15,208 nucleotides of DNA from CAYRGQ01 sp964444885 (GCA_964444885.1 CAYUIZ010000078.1:1-15208); one strand, 5' to 3'. Positions 6,343 to 13,388 are shown, counted from the first letter of the stretch. The notes: generated by a model not told the origin, from the sequence alone. Translations and numbers: made by a program.

Positions 6343-7218
6343 TTGAAAACGCATATTCCCATACTCGACCCTAAGTCACTGGTTGATTACCGGAAAGACG
6401 GCATGCTCGTCGGGCGATTTTCCTCGTATTTGGAAAAGCACCGGGATTTGTTTTTTCCCCACCGGCATAGCTTTTACCACTTTGTGGTGTTCACCCGTGC
6501 GTCGGGGTCGTATAGTGTTGACTTTTCCCGGTTCGAGGCGAAAGCTTGGGAGGTGTATTTCATGGCGCCGGGGCAGATTCACGAATGGGCGTTTGGTGAG
6601 GAAATCGAAGGCTACGTTGTCAATTTCACGGAAAGCTTTTTCCAGTCGCTCTTGCTTCGGCCGGCCTTTTTCGACCGGTTTTCGTTCTTTAGCGGAAGTG
6701 CAGCACAGTGCGTCATTCAGATTCCGGAAGGCGAGCGTGCTTTTGTTCAGGAGGTATGCGAACGGTTGCTGGCGGCGTACGAGGCTGCGGGTGCGGCCGG
6801 CGTCGACCAAGAGCGGGTGTCGCTGTTGTATTTGCTTATGCTTTTCGGGCAATACGCGTCGCCCCACGATGGCGGGCGGGTGTCGAGCTACAACGACACG
6901 CTGCTCCACAATTTCCAGCAACTCATCGAACAGCACTACCCCGTTATGCGCCTGCCGAAGGACTATGCGGATATGCTTTTTGTGACCCCCAACCACCTCA
7001 ACGCCCTGTGCAAGGAGTACTTGGGTATCCAGGCCGGTGAAGTAATCCGCAACCGGGTGTTGCTGGAAGCAAAGCGCCTGCTCGTGGCCACGGACAAACC
7101 CGTTTCGACAATAGCCGCACATCTAGGGTTCAACGACAGCTCGTATTTCACGAAGTTTTTTAAGAAAGCAATACACGTGACGCCGGAAGAATTCCGGCGC
7201 GACAAAGACATACAGTAG
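6343..7218 (+). CDS. AraC family transcriptional regulator
   Basis: This 291-residue activator/repressor has the AraC layout: an N-terminal cupin-like ligand domain and two helix-turn-helix units at the C-terminus (about 190-290). Diagnostic segments are FFPHRHSFYHFVVFT and FMAPGQIHEW in the cupin part. In the DNA-binding part they are YADMLFVTPNHLNALCK and then VSTIAAHLGFNDSSYFTKFF, with the final VTPEEFRR. No ATG starts the conserved N-terminus. TTG at 6343 gives MKTHIPILDPKSLVDY, the form relatives have. TTG at 6334 would add three residues, and the first in-frame ATG (6403) would remove about 20. The DUF983 gene begins 4 nt after its stop, so the two are probably cotranscribed. Ligand and targets are unknown. 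Confidence 0.87.
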   Translation: MKTHIPILDPKSLVDYRKDGMLVGRFSSYLEKHRDLFFPHRHSFYHFVVFTRASGSYSVDFSRFEAKAWEVYFMAPGQIHEWAFGEEIEGYVVNFTESFFQSLLLRPAFFDRFSFFSGSAAQCVIQIPEGERAFVQEVCERLLAAYEAAGAAGVDQERVSLLYLLMLFGQYASPHDGGRVSSYNDTLLHNFQQLIEQHYPVMRLPKDYADMLFVTPNHLNALCKEYLGIQAGEVIRNRVLLEAKRLLVATDKPVSTIAAHLGFNDSSYFTKFFKKAIHVTPEEFRRDKDIQ

Positions 7219-7222
7219 AAAA

Positions 7223-7636
7223 ATGGCAAAAAAAGAATTAACCGAATATCAGGCGGCCGTCCAGTCGCTGTGTCCACGGTGCCGGACCGGCGCGATGTTT
7301 TCGGGTCGCGCGTATGGATTAAAGGTGCAAAAAATGAATGAACACTGTCCGCACTGCCAGCTTAAGTTCGAGCAGCGCCCGGGGCACTTTTACGTCTCCA
7401 TGTTCGTCAGCTACGCCATGGTGGTGGCCGAGATCGTGATCGCCTGCTTGCTTACCTACCTGATCACGGGCAACGACAGCTCGTTTTGGCTATACCTGAC
7501 GGTATCGCTTTCCGTGTCTATCCTCCTCGCGCCGTTCAACTATCGGTATTCGCGCGTTGCGCTGATGTATTGGCTGACGCCGGGCATCCGTTACCGGCCG
7601 GGCGCGTTCAACGGGCCGGCCAACCGCGACCATTAG
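7223..7636 (+). CDS. DUF983 family membrane protein
   Basis: This 137-residue protein has two CxxC pairs at the N-terminus (CPRC 17-20, CPHC 42-45) that look like a small zinc ribbon. FEQRPGHFYVSMFVSY and two hydrophobic helices (about 60-82 and 88-106) follow. This is the standard DUF983 architecture; in alphaproteobacteria such genes lie near cytochrome oxidase assembly genes, but the function is not known. It starts 4 nt after the AraC gene. Its stop TAG (7634-7636) overlaps the stop TAA of the converging DUF6691 gene (7633-7635 on the other strand), leaving no room for a terminator between them. Confidence 0.85.
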   Translation: MAKKELTEYQAAVQSLCPRCRTGAMFSGRAYGLKVQKMNEHCPHCQLKFEQRPGHFYVSMFVSYAMVVAEIVIACLLTYLITGNDSSFWLYLTVSLSVSILLAPFNYRYSRVALMYWLTPGIRYRPGAFNGPANRDH

Positions 7637-8133
7637 TGGGGCAGTTTCTCGCGAAGCGCACCATATACCCACGTCCCTGCAATGGCGCTGAGCAAGGCTA
7701 TCGCAATGACTGTGGCGCCCGTGCCGATCTGCGCAAACAGCGGGCCGGGGCATGCGCCCGTCAGCGCCCACCCGAAGCCGAATAGCACGCCACCGTAGAT
7801 TTGTCCTTTGTTAAATGCCTTGGGGTGGAAAGTAATTGGCTCGCCATCGGCGGTCTTCATCTTAAACTTTTTGATTATCCAGACCGAAAGCAACCCTACA
7901 ACCACCGCGCTGCCGATAATGCCGTACATGTGGAATGACTGCAGGCGGAACATCTCCTGAATGCGGAACCAGCTGACCACCTCCGCTTTGACAAATACGA
8001 CCCCGAACAGGATGCCGACCGCCAAGTATTTGAGGTTGTGGTACCACGGTAGTACCGGCTGATTTTCGTTGGCCGAAAGGGTATCGAGCGAGCGGACTTC
8101 GAAATCCGTGTTTTGTGCGTTGTTCATGTGCAT
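7633..8133 (-). CDS. YeeE/YedE transporter, C-terminal half (DUF6691 family)
   Basis: This 166-residue membrane protein forms the second half of a YeeE/YedE (TsuA-type) sulfur transporter. It has about four hydrophobic helices, of which GQIYGGVLFGFGWALTGACPGP (about 110-131) is the signature. C128 in GACPGP corresponds to a conserved cysteine thought to relay thiosulfate sulfur through the pore of TsuA. The start may be residue 1 or 3 (MHMNN). The gene begins 3 nt after the stop of the first-half gene, so the two are translated together and presumably assemble. The N-terminal 30 residues are polar and variable. Confidence 0.85.
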   Translation of the reverse strand: MHMNNAQNTDFEVRSLDTLSANENQPVLPWYHNLKYLAVGILFGVVFVKAEVVSWFRIQEMFRLQSFHMYGIIGSAVVVGLLSVWIIKKFKMKTADGEPITFHPKAFNKGQIYGGVLFGFGWALTGACPGPLFAQIGTGATVIAIALLSAIAGTWVYGALREKLPH

Positions 8134-8136
8134 GGT

Positions 8137-8700
8137 TTATAGCGATAAAATCAAGGGGAGAATCAGGTTGGCCATGATAAAGCCACCCACCATAAAACTG
8201 ATGGTGGCCACAAGCGAAGGCCATTGCAGGGTAGATAAGCCCATAATGGCATGCCCGCTGGTGCAGCCGCCGCCGTAGCGGGTGCCGAAGCCCACCAAAA
8301 AGCCGCCTACCACGATGAGGATGAGGCCCCGGGGTGTCAGTAGGGACTCCCAGGTGAACAGGTCGCGCGGCACGAGGTGTTCGTAGTTTGTGATGCCGTA
8401 TCCGGCGAGTTCCGCCGCGAGTGCGGGCGCCACGGCTACGGGGTCGGGGTTGGCGAGAAAGGTAGCGGCAATGACCCCTCCGATAAAAATGCCCAGCACG
8501 AAAAACAGGTTCCACGCTTCCCGCTTCCAGTTGTATTGGAAAAACGGAATCTTGGCCGGCACGCATGCCGCGCAAATATGCCGCAGGGAAGAGCTGATGC
8601 CGAACGACTTATTGCCCAGCAACAGCAACGCCGGTACGGTGAGTCCCACCAAAGGCCCAGCCACGTACCAGGGCCAGGGTTGTTTCAATAGTTCAATCAT
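8137..8700 (-). CDS. YeeE/YedE family transporter, N-terminal half
   Basis: This 187-residue integral membrane protein is predicted to move thiosulfate or another sulfur species. I chose the ATG at 8700 (MIELLKQPWPWYVAGPLVGL) because homologues begin there; the ATG at 8724 adds eight residues. Cysteines C43/C46 (HICAACVP) and C146 in GTRYGGGCTSGHAIMG (139-154) are the family's conserved thiol sites. CTSGHAIMG is the strongest signature. TsuA of Spirochaeta is a single protein of about twice this length, so here the fold is split over two adjacent genes. It sits at the end of the sulfur locus, 139 nt after the rhodanese-thioredoxin gene. Confidence 0.88.
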   Translation of the reverse strand: MIELLKQPWPWYVAGPLVGLTVPALLLLGNKSFGISSSLRHICAACVPAKIPFFQYNWKREAWNLFFVLGIFIGGVIAATFLANPDPVAVAPALAAELAGYGITNYEHLVPRDLFTWESLLTPRGLILIVVGGFLVGFGTRYGGGCTSGHAIMGLSTLQWPSLVATISFMVGGFIMANLILPLILSL

Positions 8701-8734
8701 AGCGAATAAAGGGGTTAATGACAAAGAAGTACAG

Positions 8735-8751
8735 TGAAACGCATCGTTTCA
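8735..8751. promoter_or_regulatory. inverted repeat upstream of the YeeE/YedE pair
   Basis: TGAAACG-CAT-CGTTTCA is a perfect 7-bp inverted repeat with a 3-nt centre, 35 nt before the preferred YeeE start. On the minus strand a weak CTTCTTTG box follows 5 nt later. It may be an operator that regulates the transporter pair separately from the long operon, or an mRNA stem. Confidence 0.35.
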
Positions 8752-8765
8752 GGATCAAGCTGGAA

Positions 8766-8788
8766 AACAGCGGCTTATCGGTGCTGTT
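8766..8788 (-). terminator. possible weak terminator after the eight-gene operon
   Basis: On the minus strand AACAGC, an 11-nt loop and GCTGTT are followed by TTCC, so the transcript would form a 6-bp stem ending in a short U run. It lies 52 nt after the rhodanese-thioredoxin stop codon. The stem is short, so partial read-through into the YeeE pair is likely. Confidence 0.25.
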
Positions 8789-8839
8789 AACCGCGATGAC
8801 GGGTTCGTGCCCAGTCGTTTTGGAGCTGGACTATTCGGC

Positions 8840-9553
8840 CTATTGGGTCAGTTGTTTCCGGAGGCTTTCTTCGTCCAGGTAACCGTGGTGCGTCCACGTT
8901 TGTGCGCTGTTTTCGTAGAGGACAAGCACCGGCACGATGGTGGCACCCAGTTCTTCGGCTATTTTCGGATGCTCGTCGACATTAATGCGGATGACTGCCA
9001 CGTGGTCGCCGATCTCCTGCTGTAAGCGTTCCAGATAGGGTTTCATCTTGAGACAGGGCACGCACCAATCGGCGTAGAAATCGATCAGCACGCGGTCGTG
9101 GGAATGGAGCAAGGCGTTGTATTCGTCGATATCCATGCCTTCCTCGGTGGGCGTGGCTGTGCCGGTTTCGGGCAACGACGCGGCGCGCCATGCCATCATG
9201 CCACCTTCCATATCAAAAACCTGGCTGAACCCGAGCTCGCGCAATTTTTGTGCTGCGCTGTTACTCCTCCCGCCACTGCGGCAGTACACATAGACGGGCG
9301 TGGATTTATCGAGTAGGGCGGCGTGCTCCACAAAAGACTCCCCATTCCAGTTGATATTGAGGGCTCCCGCGAGGTGCCCTTCGGCAAACTCGCCCGGCGT
9401 TCGCACGTCGATGACAACAGCGCTGTCCACCCCAGCAACCGCTTCTGAAAACGATGCCACGGAGAGCTTCTCAAGGCGAAGCGTATCTTGTCCCAGTGCT
9501 TCGGCGCGGCTGCACACCGCAAACAGGACGATAACGATAATAATCAGGCGCAT
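8840..9553 (-). CDS. exported rhodanese-thioredoxin fusion protein
   Basis: This 237-residue protein has three parts. A signal peptide covers about residues 1-22 (hydrophobic LIIIVIVLFAV, cleavage probably near EALGQ). A rhodanese domain spans about 30-125 with catalytic C91 in YCRSGGRS. A thioredoxin domain spans about 135-237 with C164/C167 in ADWCVPCLKMKP and cis-proline P208 in TIVPVL. It should act in the periplasm, accepting sulfane sulfur on C91 and releasing or reducing it through the adjacent CVPC dithiol. The active-site CVPC, instead of CGPC, suggests a changed redox potential. It is the last gene of a tight run, 3 nt after thioredoxin. The domain assignment is firm; the coupled mechanism is inferred from the fusion. 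Confidence 0.88.
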   Translation of the reverse strand: MRLIIIVIVLFAVCSRAEALGQDTLRLEKLSVASFSEAVAGVDSAVVIDVRTPGEFAEGHLAGALNINWNGESFVEHAALLDKSTPVYVYCRSGGRSNSAAQKLRELGFSQVFDMEGGMMAWRAASLPETGTATPTEEGMDIDEYNALLHSHDRVLIDFYADWCVPCLKMKPYLERLQQEIGDHVAVIRINVDEHPKIAEELGATIVPVLVLYENSAQTWTHHGYLDEESLRKQLTQ

Positions 9554-9556
9554 AGT

Positions 9557-9850
9557 CTAGCTGTTTTCTTTGATAAGCCGCTCCAAGTCGCTGGCTTGGG
9601 TAACACCCGACTTCCGCCAACGAATTTCACCGTTCTTGAAAAGAATTAACGTCGGCACGCCGCGCACTTGGTAAGCGGTCGCTACTTTCTGGTTTTTGTC
9701 GATGTCGATTTTAATGATCGTCGCATCGTCTTTTACGCGTTGCTTCACATCGTCCAGTATGGGTGCCTGCACTTTGCAGGGGCCGCACCAGTCGGCATAA
9801 AAATCGACCAGCACGGGTTTGTCTTGGTTAATGATTTCCTTAAACGTCAT
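9557..9850 (-). CDS. trxA: thioredoxin
   Basis: This 97-residue single-domain thioredoxin has WCGPC at 21-25, the preceding LVDFYAD strand, the DKNQKVATAYQVRGVPT segment with cis-proline P66, and the C-terminal TLILFKNGE strand. No signal peptide is present, so it is cytosolic. The ATG at 9850-9848 was preferred over one at 9889 because MTFKEIINQDKPVLVDFYAD is the normal N-terminus; the longer form adds 13 residues that overlap the upstream gene. The start lies inside the end of the DUF6132 gene (11-nt overlap). In this setting it probably reduces persulfide or disulfide on the rhodaneses or the OsmC protein. Confidence 0.92.
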   Translation of the reverse strand: MTFKEIINQDKPVLVDFYADWCGPCKVQAPILDDVKQRVKDDATIIKIDIDKNQKVATAYQVRGVPTLILFKNGEIRWRKSGVTQASDLERLIKENS

Positions 9851-10052
9851 GTTGTTTCTTTTTACCGGGTTGGAACATGGAAAAAACAAGGCCCCCCATC
9901 ACCGATCCGTAGGCGGTGCTATTCACCGGTTTGGACGTGATGGCGCAAGTGCCGGAGTTGCAACCCACGTATTGCCAGTACAAATATCCCGCCAGGGCGC
10001 CTATGAGCACCCCGGCGATGGTTAGGATGTGCTTTTTGATGAATATGCCCAT
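9840..10052 (-). CDS. DUF6132 family small membrane protein
   Basis: This 70-residue protein has one clear hydrophobic N-terminal helix (ILTIAGVLIGALAGYLYWQY, 9-28), then CNSGTCAITSKP, a Gly-rich second hydrophobic stretch (VMGGLVFSMF) and a basic tail. The two cysteines (31 and 36) near the membrane could be functional thiols. Similar short proteins accompany thioredoxin and rhodanese genes in Bacteroidota sulfur loci; no biochemical role is known to me. It starts 1 nt after the haem lipoprotein stop and overlaps the thioredoxin start by 11 nt. Confidence 0.75.
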   Translation of the reverse strand: MGIFIKKHILTIAGVLIGALAGYLYWQYVGCNSGTCAITSKPVNSTAYGSVMGGLVFSMFQPGKKKQHDV

Positions 10053-10053
10053 T

Positions 10054-10644
10054 TCAGTTGTTTTGTGTCCACGTTATTTTCCAAACTCCCCTCAACTCGC
10101 CTAGTGCGTATCCCAAGGCCTTGTCGTCCGGGTACTTTTCATTGATCGTTTGCAAGGTGCCGGTTGCCACGTCCTCCTGCGGCTTTCCATGGCATTGGAG
10201 GCAGGTAGGCATGGCGATGAATATCGGCTTGTAATAGTGGGTGTTTCCCTCGCTATCGTCCAGAAGGAGGTGCGCGGCGTGTTCCGGAGCGGCTCCTTGC
10301 ATGCTTTTCCAAGCTGTTTTGTCCGTCTTGGTGCGCAGGGCATTGGCCAGGTTGCGGTTTCGGTCGCTCAGCCGCTGTATGCTCACGCCGTATGTTTGTG
10401 CCAAGGAGTCCGTCAACTGCATCGCATGGATATTGCAAAAATCCACCGCATGGCCGGTGCCACCCGCTTGGATCGCCTGCGACACGTACGCCAGCAAGGT
10501 TGCCTGTGTAGTGGCCGAGATGCTGTCGCCCAGATAAAGCCGTGCTTCTTCCTGTTGGTGGCCGAGCGTGTCGCGCTGGAGGCCGCCACAGCCCGAAGAT
10601 ACGATTATTATCGGCAGCAAGCTGACCAAAAAGAACCTTGCCAT
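10054..10644 (-). CDS. DUF3365 (Tll0287-like) haem-binding lipoprotein
   Basis: This 196-residue protein starts at the ATG at 10644 with a hydrophobic leader ending VSSGCGG. C19 is the likely lipidated cysteine, anchoring it outside the cytoplasmic membrane. The remainder is a Tll0287-like/DUF3365 domain with VDFCNIHAM (68-76), RLSDRNRNLANA (91-102, the 'R..S...RNPAN' signature), YYKPIFIAMPTC and the c-type haem motif CLQCH at 148-152. Proteins of this fold act as haem-based redox or gas sensors, or as electron carriers. A reading frame extending to 10734 was rejected because it adds polar sequence and destroys the leader. It starts 2 nt after its upstream neighbour. In this operon it may pass electrons from sulfur oxidation, but that is inference. 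Confidence 0.85.
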   Translation of the reverse strand: MARFFLVSLLPIIIVSSGCGGLQRDTLGHQQEEARLYLGDSISATTQATLLAYVSQAIQAGGTGHAVDFCNIHAMQLTDSLAQTYGVSIQRLSDRNRNLANALRTKTDKTAWKSMQGAAPEHAAHLLLDDSEGNTHYYKPIFIAMPTCLQCHGKPQEDVATGTLQTINEKYPDDKALGYALGELRGVWKITWTQNN

Positions 10645-10646
10645 GC

Positions 10647-10883
10647 TTATGTTACTTCCTCGTATTCGATTTCTTCCGACTCCTTCCGGCGCGCCGGCCG
10701 GTTGGGCACGGCGCAGTTTCCCGTTGCGCAGCACCCGACGTTAAACAAGGGCATGAGCGAAAATAGCCCACCCATCACCACCAGCATCCATTCGTTGGCC
10801 TGTATGCCTTGGACGACGATGACAATACCGATCACCAGGCGCAGTGCGCGCATGATATTCCAGCCGGTCAGTATGCTATTCAT
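10647..10883 (-). CDS. small membrane protein related to DUF2892
   Basis: This 78-residue protein has two hydrophobic helices (about 9-26 and 32-47) separated by ANEW, then a cysteine cluster GCCATGNCAVP (50-60) and a charged tail with EESEIEYEE-like acidity. The layout matches the two-helix proteins found beside rhodaneses, such as the membrane part of YgaP. Three cysteines at the membrane edge could take part in sulfur relay, but this is inference. Its ATG overlaps the upstream DUF2892 stop (ATGA, 10880-10883), which indicates translational coupling. Confidence 0.72.
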   Translation of the reverse strand: MNSILTGWNIMRALRLVIGIVIVVQGIQANEWMLVVMGGLFSLMPLFNVGCCATGNCAVPNRPARRKESEEIEYEEVT

Positions 10884-11089
10884 GCCTGTGTGCGTTTATG
10901 TGTACGGATGCCGAAGGGCAAATACAGCGGACAAACACCCATCCACGAGGTAAAGATAAGCACGACGGCCAATATTCCGAAAATAAGTGCCCAGGTACCC
11001 GAAACCACGTTGGTGAGATACAATGCGGCCACGAGGGCCGCGATGGCGACGCGGATCGTCCGGTCAGCCTTTCCCATGTTCTTTTTCAT
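10880..11089 (-). CDS. DUF2892 (YgaP-like) membrane protein
   Basis: This 69-residue protein begins MKKNMGKADRTIRVAIAALVA, the standard start of DUF2892 proteins ('N.G..DR.iR...G..l'). It has two transmembrane helices and the closing segment SWMGVCPLYLPFGI with one conserved cysteine (C53). In E. coli YgaP this two-helix unit is fused to a rhodanese domain. Here the single-domain rhodanese is encoded 44 nt upstream, so the two genes probably re-create that pair and tether the sulfurtransferase to the inner membrane. Confidence 0.85.
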   Translation of the reverse strand: MKKNMGKADRTIRVAIAALVAALYLTNVVSGTWALIFGILAVVLIFTSWMGVCPLYLPFGIRTHKRTQA

Positions 11090-11133
11090 GCTTATTCAAG
11101 GTTGTTGCCAATATGCTGATTGCTGCCACTACT

Positions 11134-11451
11134 TTATTTGGCCTGTACGGCTTGTTCTACTTGTTGCCAAGAACCGCCATCGACTACGTTTTGGCATCCC
11201 TGGCGCGCCAAAATGGCCTTGGCCTGCGCACTTCTGGCGCCGCTTCGGCAACATACGACCACGCTGGCTTTCTTCCGCAGCTTGTCCGCATGCTGGCCGA
11301 TCCGGTCGAGCGGGATGTTGGTTGCGCCTTTGACGCTGCCCGCCGCGAACTCGGCAGGCGTGCGCACGTCAACCAACAACGCGCCTTTGGCTATGGCTTC
11401 GTTGAGCGCGCTATTGTCGCGCTTGCCGAATAATGTCGCAAAGAAACCCAT
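11134..11451 (-). CDS. single-domain rhodanese sulfurtransferase
   Basis: This 105-residue cytosolic rhodanese has the sequence LLVDVRTPAEFAAGSVKGATNIP (about 25-47) and the active-site loop VVCCRSGARSAQA, in which the second cysteine is the catalytic position. The ATG at 11451, 2 nt after the MBL-rhodanese stop, gives MGFFATLFGKRDN, the usual start; the longer frame to 11514 runs into the upstream gene. It transfers sulfane sulfur from persulfide donors, probably to or from the products of the flanking genes. Confidence 0.9.
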   Translation of the reverse strand: MGFFATLFGKRDNSALNEAIAKGALLVDVRTPAEFAAGSVKGATNIPLDRIGQHADKLRKKASVVVCCRSGARSAQAKAILARQGCQNVVDGGSWQQVEQAVQAK

Positions 11452-11453
11452 GG

Positions 11454-12872
11454 CTACACGACTAATGTTGCTTCCTGCGCTACGCGGGAGGTTTTGCCTC
11501 CGTTCGCTACCCATTCGGCCATGCCGCCGAAATAGACTTGGGTATCGGCAAAGCCGTTTTTGGCCAATAGGCTATACGCCGTGGACGCGCGGTCGCCCGC
11601 CTGGCAATGGATGACCACGGGCCTGTCTTTGCTGATGCGTTCGAGGTGGGCGGGCAGCGTTCCTACGAAAACGTGGTCCGCGCCGTCCACATGCCCGGCT
11701 TCGTATTCCGTCAGCCCCCGGACGTCCACCACTTGGATGCCGGGGCTATCAGCCAGCTTTTCGAACGCCTCGAACGAAATGACGTCTGCGGTGTGGAGCT
11801 GCAGCCCCGGACCTTCCACACCGGAAATGTATCCGTAGCAGTTGTCCATCCCGATGCGCATTAGCTTGCGTGTCAGGTCTTCCGTCTGTCCGTCGTCGGC
11901 CACGAGGACAAACTGCTCCTCGTAGTTGACCAGCCAGCCCATCCACGTGGAAAACGAGTTGTTTCCCGGGATGTTCAGGCTGCCGGGGATATATCCCTTC
12001 GCAAAAGCGGCTTTGTCGCGGGTGTCAATGACCGTGATGCCTTTTTCGTAGGCGGACAGAAACTGTTTTGCCGTCAGTTTTGCGAGCCGCGGCACTTCGA
12101 CCAACAGTGGGCGCTTGACCTTGTTGAGGTGTTTCATCATGGCAAAATAGGCTGGTGGCTCGGGCTGGCCTGCCAGTAGGTAATCCGTGAACCCTTGCTC
12201 ATCATCGCCGTATTGGAATGCCCAGTTGCGAATCTTTTCATAGCCCACCGTCGAGCTGTGCACGGCACCCAGGGCCTTGCCGCAGGCCGAGCCGGCACCA
12301 TGCGCGGACCACACTTGCACATATTCCGGCAGGGAGGCAAACTTTTGGAGCGAGCGGTAGAGCTGCTTGGCGCCCACTTCCTTAGTGCCGACAAGGCCGG
12401 CGGCTTTTTCCAGCAAGTCAGGACGGCCGACATCGCCTACGAACACAAAATCGCCGGTGAATACCATCACGGGCTGGTCGGTGGCGGGATGGTCGGTCAG
12501 CAGGAAGCTGATGCTCTCCGGCGTATGTCCCGGCGTGTGCATCACCCGTAGGCTGAGGTTACCCACGGTGATAAGGTCTCCGTCGCGCAGGCCCACGTGC
12601 GGAAACTCGTATTGCCAGTCCGCGCCCCCTTCGTCCGAGAGATAAAGCGTAGCACCCGTGACGGCGGCGAGCTCCCGCGAACCCGAAAGGAAGTCGGCAT
12701 GGATGTGTGTTTCGGTGATGTGGGTGATACGCAGCTTGTTTGCCGCGGCGATCTCCAGGTACGTGTCGATATCCCGCTTGGCGTCGATCACGATCGCCTC
12801 GCCGGTCGCCTGGCAACCGACGAAATAGCTCCCCTGGGCCAAGCTCTTGTCATAAATGTGTTGGAAAAACAT
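11454..12872 (-). CDS. persulfide dioxygenase-like MBL protein fused to two rhodanese domains
   Basis: This 472-residue cytosolic protein starts with a metallo-beta-lactamase domain (about 1-240) like ETHE1/CstB persulfide dioxygenases. It has ETHIHADFLSG with H56, H58 and D60, TPGH with H116, TGD with D141 and the SAHGAGSACG loop with H191. Iron in such enzymes oxidises glutathione or other low-molecular-weight persulfide to sulfite. The first rhodanese domain (about 265-350) has LVADDGQ where the catalytic cysteine belongs, so it is probably inactive. The second (about 366-465) has HCQAGDRAS with C423. This layout equals that of staphylococcal CstB and its relatives. It heads the eight-gene operon and has its own Crp-type promoter. 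Function is inferred from domains; the thiol substrate is unknown. Confidence 0.9.
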   Translation of the reverse strand: MFFQHIYDKSLAQGSYFVGCQATGEAIVIDAKRDIDTYLEIAAANKLRITHITETHIHADFLSGSRELAAVTGATLYLSDEGGADWQYEFPHVGLRDGDLITVGNLSLRVMHTPGHTPESISFLLTDHPATDQPVMVFTGDFVFVGDVGRPDLLEKAAGLVGTKEVGAKQLYRSLQKFASLPEYVQVWSAHGAGSACGKALGAVHSSTVGYEKIRNWAFQYGDDEQGFTDYLLAGQPEPPAYFAMMKHLNKVKRPLLVEVPRLAKLTAKQFLSAYEKGITVIDTRDKAAFAKGYIPGSLNIPGNNSFSTWMGWLVNYEEQFVLVADDGQTEDLTRKLMRIGMDNCYGYISGVEGPGLQLHTADVISFEAFEKLADSPGIQVVDVRGLTEYEAGHVDGADHVFVGTLPAHLERISKDRPVVIHCQAGDRASTAYSLLAKNGFADTQVYFGGMAEWVANGGKTSRVAQEATLVV

Positions 12873-12913
12873 GGTTTGCTTTATTTTAAAGGATGTTTGT
12901 TTGCGTTATGGTA

Positions 12914-12959
12914 CAAAGATCGGCAGTAAAGCCGACGCTGACGGTTACTTTGGTTACAC
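12914..12959 (-). promoter_or_regulatory. activator-type promoter of the MBL-rhodanese operon
   Basis: On the minus strand GTGTAACCAAAGTAACCGT (12941-12959) is followed after 19 nt by GATCTTTG (12914-12921), a -7 box with a non-consensus first base and no -33 TTTG. The site centre is about 41.5 nt before the expected start of transcription near 12910, the class II position for Crp/Fnr activators. The site overlaps the stop codon of the OsmC gene. The same architecture precedes the TauE gene. Confidence 0.6.
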
Positions 12960-13388
12960 AAGCTCCGGGAGCAACACGATGTCGGTTTTCATGGAGTTGG
13001 TGACTAGGCACGCGGCCTTTGACTTCTCCAACACCCGGATAGCCTTGGCTCGGTCGTCCGCAAGGTTTTCGAGTGCCAATGTCGGCCGTATGGACGCCTT
13101 GCTGATGAGGTAGCGCCCGTCCACGAGTTCCAACTGGCAGACCGTGGTGCAACGGAAGTCCTTGAAAGGGAGCTTGAAATTCTCGGCGATGGCCAGGAAC
13201 GTGGCCAGGTAGCAACTGCTAATGGCGGCGGCATACAGATGCTCGGGCGACCAGATGCCGGGCACGCCTTGGGGAAACTCGGGCGGCGTGGCGCAATGGA
13301 TCGTTTCGTCCAGTACGGGCGATGACAGAATCCCTTTGCGCCCTTCGTTCCATTGGATGTTGACTTCGTATTGGTGTGGTGTTGACAT
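12954..13388 (-). CDS. OsmC family protein
   Basis: This 144-residue protein is of the OsmC/Ohr peroxidase superfamily, which reduces organic hydroperoxides or handles reactive sulfur/thiol species. Its two catalytic cysteines are C59 in AAAISSCYLATF, preceded by the PEHLYAAA helix, and C127 in KAACLVTNSM. The start MSTPHQYEVNIQW gives the normal family length. It lies 17 nt after the TauE gene and is very likely cotranscribed with it. CstR-controlled and Crp-controlled sulfur loci often carry OsmC-like proteins, which fits a role in protecting against persulfide or peroxide. The stop codon lies inside the Crp-type site of the next operon. Confidence 0.88.
   Translation of the reverse strand: MSTPHQYEVNIQWNEGRKGILSSPVLDETIHCATPPEFPQGVPGIWSPEHLYAAAISSCYLATFLAIAENFKLPFKDFRCTTVCQLELVDGRYLISKASIRPTLALENLADDRAKAIRVLEKSKAACLVTNSMKTDIVLLPELV

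Noticed and set aside
6376..7122. 248-codon minus-strand frame
   Set aside because: Antisense shadow of the AraC-family gene in GC-rich DNA; the composition is odd and no domain is present.
7862..8575. 237-codon minus-strand frame across the YeeE/YedE pair
   Set aside because: A shifted frame of the two transporter genes, Arg- and Gly-rich without membrane segments.
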